Source: Chinchilla lanigera (Eukaryota > Chordata > Mammalia > Rodentia > Chinchillidae). From it: a stretch of 64,000 nt of DNA. A program made the translations under genes and the position numbers. Under the pieces are notes generated by a model that searched no databases, had not been told where the DNA came from, and saw nothing but the letters and a program-made list of their open reading frames with translations. Positions within the stretch are counted from its first letter, which is position 1. Every line of letters begins with the position of its first letter. Location: assembly GCF_000276665.1 (NCBI RefSeq), contig NW_004955416.1, positions 986,173-1,050,172 of the forward strand, read 5' to 3'. This document shows positions 48,076-61,471 of the stretch, piece after piece.

Positions 48076-49889
48076 CTGTGGGAATGAGGAAAAGGATCAG
48101 TGGGTACCAGCTGTGGCTTCTCTGACTGCCAAGTAGCACAGAAATTCTGGGAGACAGACTCTGAGAAAAAGACTCATTGCAAAGCTCCCAAGGAAATAGT
48201 TGCAGCAGCGAACGAGGGTCTGGCTGATGGGCAGAAGGAGACTTGTGACCACAGCCATGCAATAGCTTCGGCAGAGGACGTGGGGGCCGCACCTCAGCAC
48301 TGGCCCTGCCCTCATTCTGCAGAAACCCAGGGCTGTTCTACTAGAGAAGCATGTAAATGACACAGGTGTTGCTTACCTTGGTTTGAAACTTCTCAGAAGC
48401 ATTCAGAGTGAGAGAGAGAAATAAGTGTGATGAAACTACAGCCCAGCAACAGGAGGGCAGCTTGGTGGGCAGCTGTGCGCTGGCATTCTGCATACTGTGT
48501 CACGACGTCTTTCCCCTCTACCCCTCCCTGACCTGAGTCTTCTTTCATGCTCTGTCTAGCAAGGGATGGCTTTGAAATCTGGGACTCTAACAGGTCCTCA
48601 GTGGAGAGACCCCTTGGTGTCTCCTCGGTTGGCCTGCAGCTGTACTTGGCCATTGCCTCTAGGGTTGCCCAAACAGCAGAGAGGGAGAGACAAGAGGAGA
48701 CCGCTGTATACTGCTATGTTCAATAGTATACATGAGACCAAACTATAATTTATCCCAGTCATAAGTGAGTAAGTACAGTGGAAAAACTGAACTCTAAAGA
48801 AAATTCTAGAATTTTTTGACATCAGACTTTCCAGCCTCTAACCTAAATCTCTCGCCACTGCACTAACCTTTCCCCAGACTGTCAAAAAGTTTTGATCACA
48901 CAGCCTTGCTTTGCCCTCCCCAAAACTGCACAAAAGAGAATCCAAAGCTGAGATAATATTTATTGAGAATTTCTAATACTGTCCTTCTGGCGCCAGCACC
49001 CTTTATTCGAGCAGCAGTCCTCCAGCCCAAAAGGCTCTCTGAGGATCTGTCCTGGCCCAGGGCTCCCCTCCAACCACAGCAAGAGCAATGTTGAGGAGGA
49101 GCCTGGCAGCAGGAGAAAGGCAACAGCCTGGATAACACAGTCTTGAGTAATTCTGTTCCACCTCTATTTGGATTAAGAGAATCGGTCAAAGAAATGATTT
49201 TTCATGTTACACAATGAGCCTAAAGAAGAGAAAGAAAGATAAGCGTGGCATCATGTTCCAAAAAAGCTGATAACTAAATATAAATGCGGCTGTGCTTTCT
49301 TTCTACAACTACAGAGATATTTAAGCCTTCTCAGACTTCAATACTATGTAGGAATTATAGGGCTTTTCACAATATTTCCAAAATTTGTGAAATCATTTGC
49401 ACTACCTTCAGTTCTATATTTACAAATGTGTCACATTAAAATTAAACATCCTAAATAATTTTCATATCTTGTCAGTCGAACTGAAACTGTCCCTAAACAC
49501 TTGTATTCTTGCAAGCTAACCAGTGGCTCCCGAAGGCTTATGTTGTGGGCACATACTCCCAAGCCAGGCTCCATCTCAAGCAGAAAAACTGACTAAACTG
49601 AATCTCATGCTGTTAACTGTGGGTCTCACCCTCTTCCAGCTCTTTTGAATCCCTATCAGCTCTGGAGTCAAAATTCAAGAGATACTGAGCCCAGGAAGCA
49701 GCACTGAAGATCTTGGGCTCCTCTCCTTCTCTGACATGGTAAGAAACATCACTCAGTCCTCCTGTCCCTCATTAGGATGTCACCAGAAAAGCAGAGGGAT
49801 GTGAGTATCCCATTGGGATTGAATGGGAAGGTAGGACCTGGGAGCCTTCCTATCCCAGACAGTCCCTTCTGTATGGTGGTGGCCCTTGG

Positions 49890-50035
49890 ATTCTGGTAGA
49901 TGTCAGAGTCATACAGACTCTACTCCACATGTTTGCTCAGTAAGCCAAGGATGTGGCCTGAGAATGTGCATTTCCCACAAGTACCAGGCAACACTGATGC
50001 CGCTGGTCCAGGGAGATTGTAGGAATCACTCTTTA
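49890..50035 (+). mobile_element. MER5A-like (hAT-Charlie) fragment
   Basis: It contains gcctgagaatgtgcatttcc, aagtaccaggcaacactgat and gccgctggtccaggg in MER5A order. Confidence 0.65.
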
Positions 50036-50459
50036 AGGGAATGGTCATGCTTCAGAATGGTCATTCTGAATGGCAGAGGGATCTTCCTGCAGAGCCTTTG
50101 GATCATGACACACCATGCACCACCAGGTCCTCACAGCAATTCTCAAGGTAGGAATGACCTCTTCGAGTTTGTATGTGAGGAATGTGGTGCTCAAGGAAGA
50201 CACGTCTCACGTCTCACATATCACAGCGGATGTGGGGCAGGGAGATATGAACTTAGAATTAAAGACAGATCCTGAGCTCATTTAGTTCTTTATGAAACCC
50301 CCATTTGGCTACTGTATGGAAAGCAAGGATAGAAGGCATTAGTAAGAGAGAAGGGGAACAAACTTTCTCAGTGCCTTCTGAGAGCTGGTATGGCTTGAGA
50401 CTAATGGGGTCTAACCTTATTACAGGCACAGAACCGTGTGAAGTGGTACTCATGAATCA

Positions 50460-50580
50460 TCCCATTTTATTTTAATTAATACTGCAAAATGACTAGGTAA
50501 CTATGCCATTGTACAGCTGTGCAAACTGAGGCTTAAAGCAATTAAGCAACTTACTCAAAGTTGGACCCTAACAAAGACAA
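50460..50580 (-). repeat. MIR fragment, antisense, diverged
   Basis: It holds tacagctgtgcaaactgagg, then cttaaagcaattaagcaact and tactcaaagttgga, the reverse MIR core. Confidence 0.55.
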
Positions 50581-51144
50581 GGGCATTTAATCATGCCATA
50601 CTATCTCCTTTTCTGTAGCTGGGTAGGGGACATAAAAGTTGTGTAAACATCATGCCCATTAAAAATGGGAGGCAAAGTGGTGGAATAGATTCAGGAAGGA
50701 AGGAGGATGTGCTAGGGAAGAGCTTTATCGCAAAGGCAGATCAACCACAGACCGTGACATGTACTGATGCTGAGAGAGAGGAGGCTACAGGGGTGAAGGC
50801 CTGGGAAAAGAAGCTATGGGTCACAGGTAGGGACTTGCGGCTCTTCACTGGCTCATGTTGGGCTGGTGAATCAGACACCTGGAGACTTGCAGGGCTAAAA
50901 CTGAAAAGCCCAGTGAGTGGACTCTACTGCACAGCTAACAGGCTCATGGATAGGTTCTTCAAAAGACCTTCCCTTCATGGTCAAAACCGTACTTTAGGAA
51001 GGAACTCTGACTGCACAATGAGGGATGGTGGAGGGATCAAGCCTGGGGGCAGAATGGCTAATTATCCCATTCAGTTCCATGAGTGGACCAAATATCTCTG
51101 GGTCATAATTATTCCTTTTAATTCTCACACCCCATACTCAAAAA

Positions 51145-52355
51145 CAACTTTTGCTGCCACCTTCAAAATATATTCTGCATCCAACTACTCAGCATCATGC
51201 TGTTACCAGTCTTGTCCATTCTGTAGCCTTGTGTCTTGCCTAGACTGTGAAAATGGCCGCCTGACTGAGCTCCCTCCTTTGCCCCTCCCTCCTGCTATGT
51301 GGGAGCCACCGCAAGAGCAAGAACCCTTCTTTTAAAACTGTGAAACACAATGTGACTCTGTGGCTCAACCCTCCCACCCCAGGGGCTTGCTATCCCACTT
51401 ACAGATGCAAAGTCCTAGCTATGGCCTCTAAGAGTGTATCAGGAACTGGAAAATTTTAAGAGGCCAAATAGCAAAATTTTTTAGGCTTTGTGGATTGCAT
51501 ATGACCTGTGTCATACAGTTCTGTCCCTCTTATTTAAAATAACCTTTTTAAAATCAAAAAACCATTGTTTTAATTTTTTAAAATTTCAAATTTTATTTTA
51601 AAGGGAATAAAAAATTTTTAAAAAACATTAAAAATGATACAAAACAAGATGATAGAAAATTAACAATGGTTGTTATATTGCATATTGTTATCTTCAAAGT
51701 AGTTGTTCAGATTATCAGATAGATATAGGCATGCATAATTGGTAAAAAAAATTAAGCATTAACTCTTCCTTTCAATAAGCCAACAGAAATTAGTAGTACA
51801 ATTATCTCAGAAAAAATATATATGAAAAATCATTCTTATTCTAGAGGGTTGTGTGGACCTGCCCAGCTGAGTGTAGTTTACTGAACTTTGCTCCACACAA
51901 TCGCTTTCACCCCTCTGAATCAACCCGCCACTAGCATGTTCCCCATGAGAGCCCTGCTCCCATCACACTGGTCATCTTTAGTTCTCATGCAAGCAGGGCT
52001 TGTACAGCAGGGCTTTTGCAAAGGCTGCAGTGCTCTTCCTCCACTATTCTCAAAGCTAATTTCCACCTTTATTCATTTCGACGCTGATATCTACTTAGAA
52101 AAAATCTTCTCTGATCATCTGTTTCAAAAGAACAATCACTTTATCACATTTTTCTGATTTATTATTTCTAATGGCATTATTAGCTGATGTGAAATTACAT
52201 GTTGCTTGTGATCTGTATTTACCCTTGCTTCCCCTACAACATGAACCCCATGAGCATTAGGTCTTTGCGTGTCATCTGCCATACAATGTCATTTTTATCA
52301 GAGCCAGGAACGTAAAAGACATGCCTCCAATATTTCCCAAATGAATGAATAAATA
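51145..52355 (+). mobile_element. L2 3-prime end, split by a hAT element
   Basis: From 51165 it follows the L2 3-prime region: tgtcttgcctagactgtgaa, aacccttcttttaaaactgt and gcaaagtcctagctatggcc. After the insertion it resumes, and it ends ttcccaaatgaatgaataaa, the typical L2 tail. It overlaps the second half of the 227-residue open frame at 50652-51335. Confidence 0.75.
51443..51888 (+). mobile_element. hAT-type element inserted in L2
   Basis: It has aaaattttttaggctttgtg and tggattgcatatgacctgtg at one end and acctgcccagctgagtgtag followed by tttactgaac at the other. This is the pattern of old hAT-Charlie copies. The AT-rich middle is uninformative. Confidence 0.6.
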
Positions 52356-52359
52356 GTTC

Positions 52360-52470
52360 CATTTTGCAATTACAGAAGAGGCAAGTTGGAAATGAGAACT
52401 TAAGAAATTTCCCATAACAAGCTTGTGAACAGTGAGTTTGGGTTTGAACTTAGGGCTAAATACAAGTTCT
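52360..52470 (-). repeat. MIR fragment, antisense
   Basis: It runs from ccattttgcaattacagaag through gaacttaagaaatttcccat to gtttgggtttgaacttaggg, the reverse MIR core. Confidence 0.65.
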
Positions 52471-53399
52471 ACAAACTGTCTGTCTGCTACATTTGATATT
52501 CATTGTGGACTAATGATTCAAAAACGATGCAATATGATACATGGAGGATTATATACATCCATTCATTAAGGGAGGTCTAGACCTCAACATGGTGAAACTT
52601 TATCAGAATAGTAGTCCTGTCCCTGCTATGAATGACCTTGACTGTCATCATTAGCAGAAGGAAAATATTTGGTACCACTTCATAGGATGAGGATAGGTCA
52701 GGGAAAAAGGCCCTGATGCCATGTCCAGAGGAGGAAAAATGCACCCTAGATCATTAATTCAATCATTTCACTTGTAATTTCAAAATTAATTTCCATCACT
52801 GACATTTCTTTTTGTAGTCCCCAGAGGACACGGCCTCTCAGGAAGGTAAACCAGATATAGCAACCAAGGAGGGGGAGGACTCATCTTCTCTCCAGCTACA
52901 TATAAATGTTTCAAGACTGTTCGATCTCTAAGCCATCATAGGAACCCTAAATTCTACTTTGGGGTCTGAAGCTCCAAGAAATAGTCTAATGCCCCAGGAA
53001 GCTTCTTGGAGAATCTAACATAACCCATTCAGCTTTGGGGCCATGTTCCTGGGAACTTTTATAGCAGATAAAGTAATTTTCTCCACCTGCATACACATTT
53101 TTAAGTCTCCCTTCATTGCACATCCTTCTTCTGTGCCCTCTGATGCCATCAAAACATGAAAGAATTCTTTCTAGAAGGTTACAGAACATCTCTTAAACAT
53201 GATAGAGCCCTTACATTAACTAAGAGCTTTGCATTTCTTTTGACACAAGTGACAGCGAAAAAATGCTGCTGCTTTATTATTTAAAAACAGTAACTGTAAC
53301 ATCAGAAATAAATAAAAGCAAGTAACTCAGTATGCTCAGTAAGAAACCACCATGAAAAATTCTACTCAGGATCACTACAAAATATTAAATTTTAAAAAA

Positions 53400-54730
53400 T
53401 TTGCTTGGGTGAGTAGAACATTTAGAGTGAAATAAAAAACACTGTCTAAAATTTGATTTGATTTTGTAAATGCTCTTAAATTCTGCTTATAGATGTACTG
53501 CAATTTAATTAAAACTCCAATAGCATATTTTGGAATTCAATAAAATTGATATTAAATTAATCTGGAAGTGTATCACAAGAAATTTTTCTTCTGAAAAAGA
53601 ACTGAGTTTTAAAAATGCCACGAAGCAAGATTAATTTACTCACTCTGGCATGAACTGCAAAAGAAGAATGCAGTACAATATAAGCAGTCCATAAACAGAT
53701 ACGACTGTATGAAAATATTGCACATGATAAAGCAGATTTTCAACACAACAATAGAAAGGCAGGATTCTTAAGTACGCATCTCTGTGCTATAGGGATAGCA
53801 AATTAGAAAAGCATTCAGGAAGAGACAAAGGAAACATCTGAAGATAAGAACCTAAGATTCTGGATGGATAATAGACTTAAATATTTCATTTTAAAATTAA
53901 ATTGTAGAACTAGCATGTGATAAAATATTCTACGTCCTTTATAGACATCATTCTTATTCACGCTTTGAAGTAACAGATACATTCAAAGGAAATAAAAAGC
54001 AAACATGATTATATCCAAATGCCCGGACTTTAGAATAATAGAAATGCAACATTTAATAGATTGCAGAAAATTTGCATCACTATGACAAAGAGGTTAATAG
54101 CTCATGGGAAATGCAGGAAAAAAGCAAGTCTCAGAAATTGGTAAAGGATATGAATAAATGATTCATCTCATGTTGAAATTAAAGCATATGGAAGAAATTT
54201 TATCTCTTCTAGTGATAAAAAATGACAACTAAAGGAACTTGATATATCATTTTACAGCTACAGAATTTGCAAAAATGACAATAAATGCCATGAGAGTTGC
54301 AATTTAGCTTATGTGACATTGTGAGAGGTTGCACTGAGTGTAGCCCATTTGCAAGGTGATAGGACAACACATAAAAAGGGCGTAAGGGAGTCTCTAACCT
54401 CCGCTGCAATCATTCTCTTGGGAATAACTCGAGATGCAGAAATGTACACATGCAGTTGTGATAAGAGTATTATAATGGGTGCAACAAAATAAAAAACCTA
54501 GAAAGAGACTAAATGTACACAGAAAATACTACCTAGTAAATCCTGGTAACTTCTCCAGGATGATACACTCTGCAACCATTAAAGGAGGCAATTACAGAGG
54601 CTATGTGCAAACAGAAAAATGTTTATGATATGCCACTGTGAAAAGAAGCAGACTGCAAAATGACTGAACTGTTATCTGTGTATACACAAAAACAAGAAAG
54701 TAACCTACAAAAATGAAATAGCCACTTGGC
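53400..54730 (+). mobile_element. L1M ORF2 end and 3-prime region
   Basis: Blocks include ttaattaaaactccaatagc, aatctggaagtgtatcacaa, aaattggtaaaggatatgaa, gaataactcgagatgcagaa and agaaaaatgtttatgatatg, in L1 order. All frames are broken. Confidence 0.7.
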
Positions 54731-54816
54731 TGGTTGCAGAATCACTGGCCTTTATCCTTCTCTAAATTTGTCATTAATGCTACTACCATGTCATCATTTT
54801 AATAAAAAGTGCAGGG

Positions 54817-54819
<3 letters not shown>

Positions 54820-54863
<44 letters not shown>
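54820..54863. repeat. (TG)22 microsatellite
   Basis: This is 44 bp of uninterrupted TG, continuing as an imperfect TG/CG run to about 54897. Confidence 0.98.
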
Positions 54864-54865
<2 letters not shown>

Positions 54866-57024
54866 CGTGCATGTGTGCGTGGGTGTGTGTCTATGTTGAG
54901 GAAGACGTTGCATGTGTTGAAAGACATGGAGTGCCTAAATATAAAATAATTTTTGTCTATTCATTAAATCTTCAGTGCAGTTAATTTGCCAAGATCCTTG
55001 GTACCTGAGGCGGCCTGCCTGAAAGGCACATAAGGATGCATTTGTAGCACACTATCTTTTAGACACTGACTCCAGAGTCTAGCCTGACCCATGTCACACA
55101 CAAGCCCAGAGAGGCAGCCTGTCCTCTCCTTACAGCTCTGCACTCCTCCTACAGCTCCCTTAGGCTCAGCTCCAGACTCCAGGAAAAAGTCTCTTGCCAC
55201 AGTGATTCATCCTTCCTTGGAGCCCAAATCCTCTGGCTGCTCTGACTGCCGTGCTGACCTCTCGCTTTTGATCATGGTTCTTTATTACTCCAGGCTGGGT
55301 ATGGTTTCCTCACCCAGCTGGTAGATGCCAGGTCCAGTTTTTCCTGTGCCTCAGAGTGGAGGACAATGCCCTTCTGGACAAATCCCTAAGACTCCACTCA
55401 CACAAGCTACTTTTTCAAGGAGAGGTAGGCAGAGCTGGACATTTTGTCTCTAGCTCAGGTGACAACAAAGTGACTCATGGTCACTTTCCTAACAGGTCTT
55501 GGATGGTAAAGACCTGGTAACAGGGGCAATTTTTCCTCTTTAATAATTGTAGAAGAAGGAATCTCTTGTAGTATATTGGAGTCAGAAAGCATAGCTGAGA
55601 GAGAGTAGGGCCACGGGCACAGATTAGTATAGCTCATGATTAAGACACAGAGCTAGTGCAATGGATGACAGGAATTCAGTAGGCCCACTGTGGTGACCCA
55701 AATTGCCTAAAATTAGGTGAGCCCCAAAGAGCCCAAGCTGGGTGCTTAACCTACCTCTTCACTACTTTTTTTTTTGGATCAGATATGCTGCCTTAAATTA
55801 AGGTAACTCTCTGGGTTGAAAAGACAGCTCTTCCTTCCTGGGTCTCTCCTGCCAACAACTCTAGGCCATCTTTCTTTCAATTGGTCTTCTCAATTTTCTT
55901 CTCATCCTAGTGGGTTAACAGGAATCTAAAACTAACAGTGAGAGATGTTGGAGCCACTGGCTATAGAAAGCTTTGTGCCAAAACCACTGAGAAAGTATCC
56001 AGCAGGCCAGCCCAGCCCCTACACATAAATGCACTTGAAAAAAGGCTGCCTTGTTCTCGGCATCTTCCCTGATCCTCTTACAGTACTATTATTAAAAATC
56101 CAAAATCATGAAACAGAATTTTAATGAAGTTCAGGAAAGAGGAGGAAGGTGTATCTGGCAGCCCCACTCCCCAAATTCAGTGGTCCTGGCTTTCTTACCA
56201 AGGTACCAATTACCTTCGTGGAAAGAGATGCCCAAATGTCAGAGGTTACAAGGCACAACAGGACCCACCCCCATAGAGATGGTGACTGCATCTGGAGCAG
56301 AAGGACCCACGGCAGTCACTTCTCCAACTGCTGCTGTGCTCCTGTGGCAAGGGCAGAAAGGCAAGTGGATCCAGGGAGCCTCACTTCCCACACCACAGCG
56401 TGGTCTCCTATCTCCTCCTGTACAGCGCAGAACAGCAGATGCTCAAGGCAATGCACATAGAGGCTTTTCTTCTACCTCCTATTTTTTAAGTGTGTATACT
56501 TTGCTGTAAATGGAGAAAATAGATGCAAACCCAACAACCCACTCTGACCCTGCATGACAAATTTACCATTCCTGCAGTTTATAACTTATGGACACCCAGC
56601 CAACATTCCCTGTGGGAAGAACCCAGCAGGACTTGTCCTGGGCGAGAAGCCTGTGCTGCCCCTTTCTGTCCGCATCAGTAATCTCACAGCCATGGGGAAG
56701 CACTTTAGAACAACAGGAGGAAGGCCAGAGATTCATTTAGGAAACCATGAACTCTGGATCAGGAGCAGCACTGGCAGCAAGAACACCCACAGCAGCGAAG
56801 GAGGGTGCTCTGCCAGGAAAACACCTATCTGGCTTTTGCTTCACACAGGCTTGACCCACAGGGTGAGGAAGGGAGAGCTAAGGACTCAAAGGAGCCCTGT
56901 AGTTACTCAGGGTTGGTTCCTTCTGGTGGCACTTAAATCCTTGAGAAAGAAGAGCCCCTGGCTGGTGTGGACCTCAGCCCTGATTGCACTACTAAAAACA
57001 ACTCTTTCAAGAGAAGCGTTTGGC

Positions 57025-57115
57025 TGAGCCTAGCTGTGGTGAAAGCACACACTTAGTGTATGCAAAACCCTGGGTTTAATTCCCAGGACCAAGCAAAGAA
57101 ACAAAAAGCAACTAC
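57025..57115 (+). repeat. ID-like SINE, diverged
   Basis: It begins gcctagctgtggtgaaagca, has a B-box-like gggtttaattccc and an A-rich end (agaaacaaaaagc). It is older than the ID copies near the left end. Confidence 0.7.
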
Positions 57116-60100
57116 AACATTTAAAAAAAAATCAAAATGTTTTGGACGTACAAAGCTCTAAATAATCTGGGCAGTCATTTTCCTACCCTCTGTCCCAATG
57201 CATTGTGGTTGGGAAACAAATTAAATGACTATGAGATTCCCACTAAGCCCAGGATTTTACTAACACTGCTTTGGAAGCAGAAGGATGAGCATTCTTCATG
57301 GAGGGGAAGCAGGCAGCCACTGGGATGCCCACAAATCGGACCTGGATTCAAAGGGATGTATGTGGTCTTCTCTTTGGAACGCAGGGAAACCAGACAGCCA
57401 GAATGGTAGCTCTGGAAAATATTTCTTATATGGTGCCTTTTAAAAGAGAAAATCAAACCAAGATATTTGTCAGGACATTAGTGACATTTAGATTGATGGA
57501 AAACACACTTTGCAGAGAGGAAAGGCTGTAATTTTTCTCTCTGAATTAATTTCTCCTCTTTTGTCCATAGCTAACAGATTCCTAAGAATCAGAATTGAAC
57601 AAGTTCATTCAAACCAAGTTCATTCTTCACATCACAGTGTCCTGTGAACTGAATTTGTTTTGAAGTCATCATTTTTTTTGAGCCACCTGTTCTCTTCTCT
57701 TATTCATCAGATCTCCAGTGACTGGGGGGTCGGGGGGTGGTGCTGTCAATATCACATGGAAGAAAGACCACGAACTCTGGCCAATTATTCTTTTCACCAA
57801 AAGTATAATGAATACTTTCTGCAGAGTTTTACACTTGAAAGGTCAGATTAACTTGACATGAAAAATTGAACACTGTTTCTAACCTATCCCTCTCCATACA
57901 GTATAATCACTGTTTATCCAGGTGATGTGCAGATAACACAACAGGAGTAAGCTTGCATCATAAACCCCACGGTGACTCATACTTTGTACAAATGCCTCTA
58001 TACAAATGGGCTAGAAAATATAAGATCAAATTGATTACAGCTTGATGTCTGACCTTCCCCCTCTCCTTCTTCTCTCCCGAACTTCTCAAATGTATTGTTT
58101 TATTTTCCCACTTCAAGGTCCTGTATCAATCAATCTCTCTCCATCTTCTTCATCCTTCTCTCCCTAGTGTACTGGTCCCAACTATGATCTTGCTGCACGG
58201 ATATGGAGTCATCATGTTCTCTTTACACCCACATTATAAACTTGAGGCCAAGTTTAATTTCATAAGAGAAAGAGAAGGCTTGATTTCTTCTGCAGTATAT
58301 GTAATGAGCTTGGATACAGAAGCTGATTCTCAAAGGCTCTGTGTACATGTGGACTTCTGGGTGAAAAGGAGAACAGGCCCACCTGACACTGTGGACCTGT
58401 CTCTGACCAGATGCTGTGTTGAAGGAAATGGCCTGATTAGATGTCTCATGGATTCGTTGGAGAGAAATGGTCCTCAGTCCCTCCTATAGGCCAGAATCAC
58501 TGGTGGGGCGTTAAATATGAAAACAAAACAATAAAAACACAAAAGGCAAGACCATTTTTGTAAGATTCTGATATGAAGGCTCTGTGCTCTCTGGGTAATT
58601 CTGATACACAGTCAGACTTTCTCAGCTATGCTAGACTTTGGACTTTTGATTTCAGGAATCAGTATGAAGCCTGTGATCAGCGAGACTTCTCTGCTCTCAG
58701 AACCATCTTCTGGACCTGTGATTGACTTTCCTCCTAAGATTTCTCCAGAACTCCACAGAAGCAAACAACAACCATGACTGATTCCCCTTTCCTTTGATAG
58801 CTTTAGCCTGATGTCCCACTCACTCCGCCACCTCTCTCTCAATTCTGTTGCCATACATGGGACAGACGGAAAGACACAAATCCCCACTACAAACTCTATG
58901 CATGGAAAGGACGCTAGACATCTCAGCCTCAGCAGAGGAAGATTCCTGGGTCCAGCACTACCACCTTGATCCACATATCCTCACAACACTGAAGGTGGGC
59001 TGGACCTTCCTCAACCACCTCATGCAACCTGGACCTCCCTCCCCACCAGGCTAGATGCTACAGGCCCTGGAAAGAGACAGATTTAGTGACAAAAAACAGA
59101 GCACATTAGGGGAAAGGGACTGGCCCTATTTCTTAAGTTTCCCCTCCCTCGAATCAGTCACCTCTGATCTTATGTTCTCATGGAGGTTTCTATTTCTCGC
59201 AGGTCTCTAGCCCTGTAGGGCATTTTGCATCCTTATTTACACTGTTCCACTTTTCTTTCAGGGTCTGCAAATTCAGTATTTCTCAGAGCTGTCCCAAATA
59301 GTTGAACATATAGGCAGCGCTTTCCCATGGCTGCCTTCAAAAGCCCACTTTTCAGAGGTCTGGAATAGGTCCCGCTGTTCCTCCCACCAACCAGCTCTTC
59401 TGTCAGATGGAAAAATTAATGGAAATTTTTTTATGTCTCCTCTGCTGATCTGTGAATGAAAGTGGGAACCCAAATAGAGCAAGAGCCATCTGATCTATTT
59501 TCTCCCTATTGTGCAGAGAGCAAATTTATCACACTGACATTGGGAGGATAACCTGGTGGGATGACAGCAACACCCAACTTCCCCAAAGCCATAAGACACC
59601 ACGGCAGGTTTCACAGCAAGGAAAGAGTGCAGATTAAATGGAACACCCAGAGGTTCCTTCCAGTGAGAGTGCAAGAGGTTGATTCAAAAACACCAAGTAC
59701 AGTTCACAACTTTTAGGAAAAAATCCATACAAGTCTAGTAAAACTGCAACTCAGTTATATATGTGTTTGCCTTCTTAAATAGATGGGGAAAATGAGTGAA
59801 TCATTTCTCAGTGGGCTTGGTGGTTACCATGAAGGCAATATGATGACTTCTAGTCTCAAAAAGTCATTGCGCCAGATGGATCTCAGCTCTTTCACTGGGA
59901 GGGATCAGTGCTGACTGGAAATGACCTTCGGAAACCAGAAGAAACAAACACATTATGCAAGCAAAGAACTTCGTGCTGGTGCGCAGTGAGAAGGGGCACT
60001 GAAGGGACAGACAGACTGACCTGAGCCAGGACAGGCTGTATGAATTGGTTACGACTTCATTGCCCAGTAGCCAACATGTAATCCACAGCTGTGTATGCAG

Positions 60101-60455
60101 CCTGATGAATCAAGGAAGAAAATCCTGACACTCAAGAAACTGTGCCATGAAACCAGAACTTGGAAAGGACACACAGCAGGCACTGCATACATGCTTTTAC
60201 AGTAAACGTATGGAGGAAGGACAGTACAGTACAATATTAGCCATGGGCCACAGGAGCTCCATTAGCTCCAAGAGACAAAAACAGTTTAACGGACTTTCAT
60301 ATTTAAGCTAGGCAAGGGAAAAAGGGAAGTCAGAAGTATATTTAGAGTCTTCTTCTGTCACTAATGTGATTTATGTAAACTTCCTTCTGCTATCATGCCA
60401 GTTCTCCCCTTATCTCATGTCAGCTGGGTTTTGCCTGAGACTGTTGATGGCAGAG

Positions 60456-60805
60456 TGTTACGGTATGTGTCTGGGTGTCCCCCCATAGCCTCATGCAGTC
60501 ATGAGGCAGGCTTTTAGAGTTTGATTGATTATGGGTGTGAGAGATGCACCTGCCCTGGGGTGGATAGTTTGCATATGTAAGGGAGAGCAAGAGGCTGCTT
60601 GGGGCCATTCCTGGCTTTTGTGCTTGTTGATTCAGCTGTGTTTTGCCGCCATGAGCTGTAGCCCTCTGCCGTGTGCCATTCTGCCTTGTAACCTGCCAAG
60701 TATGGACTGAAACCTTCACAAACTGTAAGCAAAATAAACCTTTCCTTCCTTAACTTTGGGGGTCAAGTACTTTGTCCCAGCAATGAGAGAAAAGTAACCA
60801 AGACA
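60456..60805 (+). mobile_element. Solo LTR (MaLR type) with 5-bp target duplication
   Basis: It starts TGTTACGGTATG and ends AAGTAACCAAGACA, with a polyadenylation signal (aaaataaacctttcc). The 5 bp on each side are identical, CAGAG at 60451-60455 and 60806-60810. It is 350 bp long. Confidence 0.88.
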
Positions 60806-61130
60806 CAGAGGCAATGAGATACAAATCCCTAGAGCCAGAGTTTGGTCTCTAATATTGTTATTTTTGAGACAGAACCAGGGATGTTAAAGAGTTGTCCAAT
60901 ATCTTGTGACAGAAAATTAAGAAATGCCTGGGTTTCCTTACTGCACAAAGATGTCAATGGTAATGCTGAAAAAAAGTTAACACTTTCTCCCTTTGTCTGA
61001 GCAGGAGGAGTCTAAGTATCTAAGAGAAAATTATTCTAGAACATATTTCAAGATATACATGAGTCTTAGGATGATACTAAAACAGGAGAGGGAAGATGCA
61101 CTTTATGAAACTGTCACAATAATGCCTGCA

Positions 61131-61471
61131 TGTGATGTTTAAGCTTAACTGTCAGTTTTATGAGGTTGGGACCGGCCTAGGGGATTAGTAAATCACACTT
61201 GTATGTGTCTGGGTGGACTATGGAGGCACAACTTTGGGCATTATATATGGTTTTTGACCCCTTCCTTTTTGGCACTGTTCCTCTGTTCAGCTTTCCAGCT
61301 GCCAGGTGCTGAGCGGCTTTGATGTACCTCACCCTTCCATCATGATGCTCCTACCTTGGAGCCAGCCTACTGTGGACTGAATCCTATGAAACTGTGAGCC
61401 CAATAAAACTCGTTTCCTTGAAGTCCTAGGGATTGAGTAATTTGTCCCAGCAATGGGAAAGCTAATATAAT
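61131..61471 (+). mobile_element. MaLR-type LTR
   Basis: It starts tgtgatgtttaagcttaact and ends gggaaagctaatataatg, with ccaataaaactc as polyadenylation signal. It shares blocks with the LTR at 11640-11951. No internal sequence adjoins it. Confidence 0.75.

Noticed and set aside
48100..48360. 86-codon plus-strand frame and overlapping minus-strand frames next to the 75-nt exon
   Set aside because: They are shadow frames around the exon and its acceptor; only the phase-0 minus frame at 48001-48075 matches RYR3.
56554..57027. 157-codon open frame on the plus strand
   Set aside because: No recognisable motif, no splice or promoter context, and it runs into an ID-like SINE; chance in a GC-richer patch is enough.
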